From assembly GCA_016929335.1 (NCBI GenBank), contig JAFGIY010000008.1:1-53099 (forward strand): a stretch of 53,099 nucleotides of DNA, written 5' to 3'. Below are positions 52,498 to 53,099 of this stretch, piece after piece; the stretch's first letter is position 1; every line of letters starts with the position of its first letter. The notes under the pieces are model-generated. The model was not told where the DNA came from and ran no database searches. It saw only the letters and a list, made by a program, of their open reading frames with translations. Made by a program: the position numbers and the translations under genes. This DNA is from Acidobacteriota bacterium (lineage in GTDB: Bacteria > Acidobacteriota > UBA6911).

Positions 52498-52758
52498 TCA
52501 CTCTTCGATGAGATAAAGGATGTCTACGCCGTCCTGAACGCCTGCAAGCGCTTTCTCCAGCATCGAGACCAGATCCTTGTCTGCGCCTTGCTCCTTCAGA
52601 TAATCAAGAGTATCCGGGAATAAAAGATACTCTTCATCTTCTTCAAACTCTTCTTCAAGATTATCCATCAAAAAATCCAACTGCTTTTCGGTAAGGGTTC
52701 CCAGGATCTCGCGTTTATACGTATCCGGGTGCTCTTTCAATAGCTGTATGATGCTCAT
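52498..52758 (-). CDS. Small acidic protein of unknown function
   Basis: The 86-residue protein begins MSIIQLLKEHPDTYKREIL and is strongly acidic in its middle (DNLEEEFEEDEEYLLFP), with predicted helices on both sides. GGAG lies 6 bases before the ATG at 52758; a longer frame starts 45 bases upstream without a site. I do not recognise the family. It ends 15 bases from the convergent end of the AmrS gene. No signal peptide, cysteine pairs or membrane helix are seen. Confidence 0.65.
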   Translation of the reverse strand: MSIIQLLKEHPDTYKREILGTLTEKQLDFLMDNLEEEFEEDEEYLLFPDTLDYLKEQGADKDLVSMLEKALAGVQDGVDILYLIEE

Positions 52759-52866
52759 TGTCTCTCCACAGTTACGTGACCGATATACGTATATCGTGTT
52801 CATCGGAGGAATTCAACGTCTGGTGGAGAAGTGCCCGCACCTCAGAAGTCCTGAAAGGTCTTCATA

Positions 52867-53099
52867 CCAGAGCCCAGGGTGTGAGAGACTGCCTCAAAAC
52901 TCGATTCAATTAGGCATGCCTCGGGTCGCGGCTTCAGCCACGACATGTTGGTGCAAATAGAAAAACAGGCATAAATATCTCACACATGGGATTTATTGCG
53001 CGTCGCGTCTTCAGCCGCGACTTGGAGTTTATACATTTGAGACTGGAATGATAATGGAGGACCCGGCAAACAGCCGCGAAGCGGCTGCGAAACGAAGCC
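52867..53099. mobile_element. Palindromic repeat element, copy C (runs off the window)
   Basis: A truncated core fragment (CAGAGCCCAGGGT at about 52868) precedes palindromes at 52923-52944 and 53002-53021 around a 57-base spacer. GGAGTTTATACATTTGAGACTGG and the CAGCCGCGAAGCGGCTG palindrome follow to the window end. From 53023 to 53099 the sequence is the same as copy A from 23628, as far as I can compare by eye. The 57-base spacer, however, is in the opposite orientation relative to copy A. Confidence 0.72.

Overview
The window looks like the chromosome of an anaerobic, Gram-negative bacterium, most likely from the Acidobacteriota (including Aminicenantia-like lineages). This is inferred from the mix of families: an Oar-like TonB receptor with an N-terminal carboxypeptidase-regulatory domain, a BlaI/M56 pair whose peptidase carries TonB C-terminal domains, SSS symporters (one preceded by a tiny membrane protein), an [FeFe] hydrogenase and an indolepyruvate:ferredoxin oxidoreductase. 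No rRNA, tRNA, phage, IS transposase or CRISPR was found.

Layout. 1-1072: the tail of a gene, a hairpin and a methyltransferase. 1260-8472 (minus strand): a tight five-gene operon holding an ABC importer, an adenylate-forming (ANL) enzyme and a TonB receptor, apparently an uptake-and-activation system for an unknown acid. 8702-10180: a flippase-like membrane protein. 10666-26710: a hydrogen-metabolism locus. It has a promoter overlapped by a Rex operator, then rex, hydC, a hydB fused to a complete GltD/NfnB-like NADPH module, hydA, a receiver protein, a histidine kinase fused to an [FeFe]-hydrogenase-like H-cluster domain, a second receiver, a receiver-kinase hybrid, and then hydE, hydG, aspA and hydF. 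The locus contains the enzyme, its redox repressor, a putative H2-sensing relay and the three maturases. A 0.5-kb palindromic element separates hydG from aspA.

26814-34096: a 47-residue membrane protein with an SSS symporter, a BlaI/M56-TonB pair, an SDR and a Kef-type antiporter. 34265-39739: an acyl-CoA synthetase remnant, two family III CoA-transferases and iorBA, suggesting 2-oxo-acid or aryl-acid CoA metabolism. 39914-47458: a pentose operon with mutarotase lipoprotein, SSS transporter, AraB-like kinase, AraD-like epimerase, a fucose-isomerase-type sugar isomerase (no classical AraA) and a HAD phosphatase. 48283-52758: a diguanylate cyclase, a DMT exporter, a methyltransferase, an AmrS-type radical SAM enzyme and a small acidic protein.

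Intergenic regions are rich in structured repeats. A family of modular palindromic elements has copies at about 23.5, 47.5 and 52.9 kb, and one 57-bp segment lies in opposite orientation in two of them. Separate short tandem arrays with units of 6, 7 or 8 bp occur at gene junctions. The most interesting content is the hydrogenase locus (HydB-GltD fusion plus H-cluster histidine kinase), the TonB/ABC/ANL operon and the palindromic element family.
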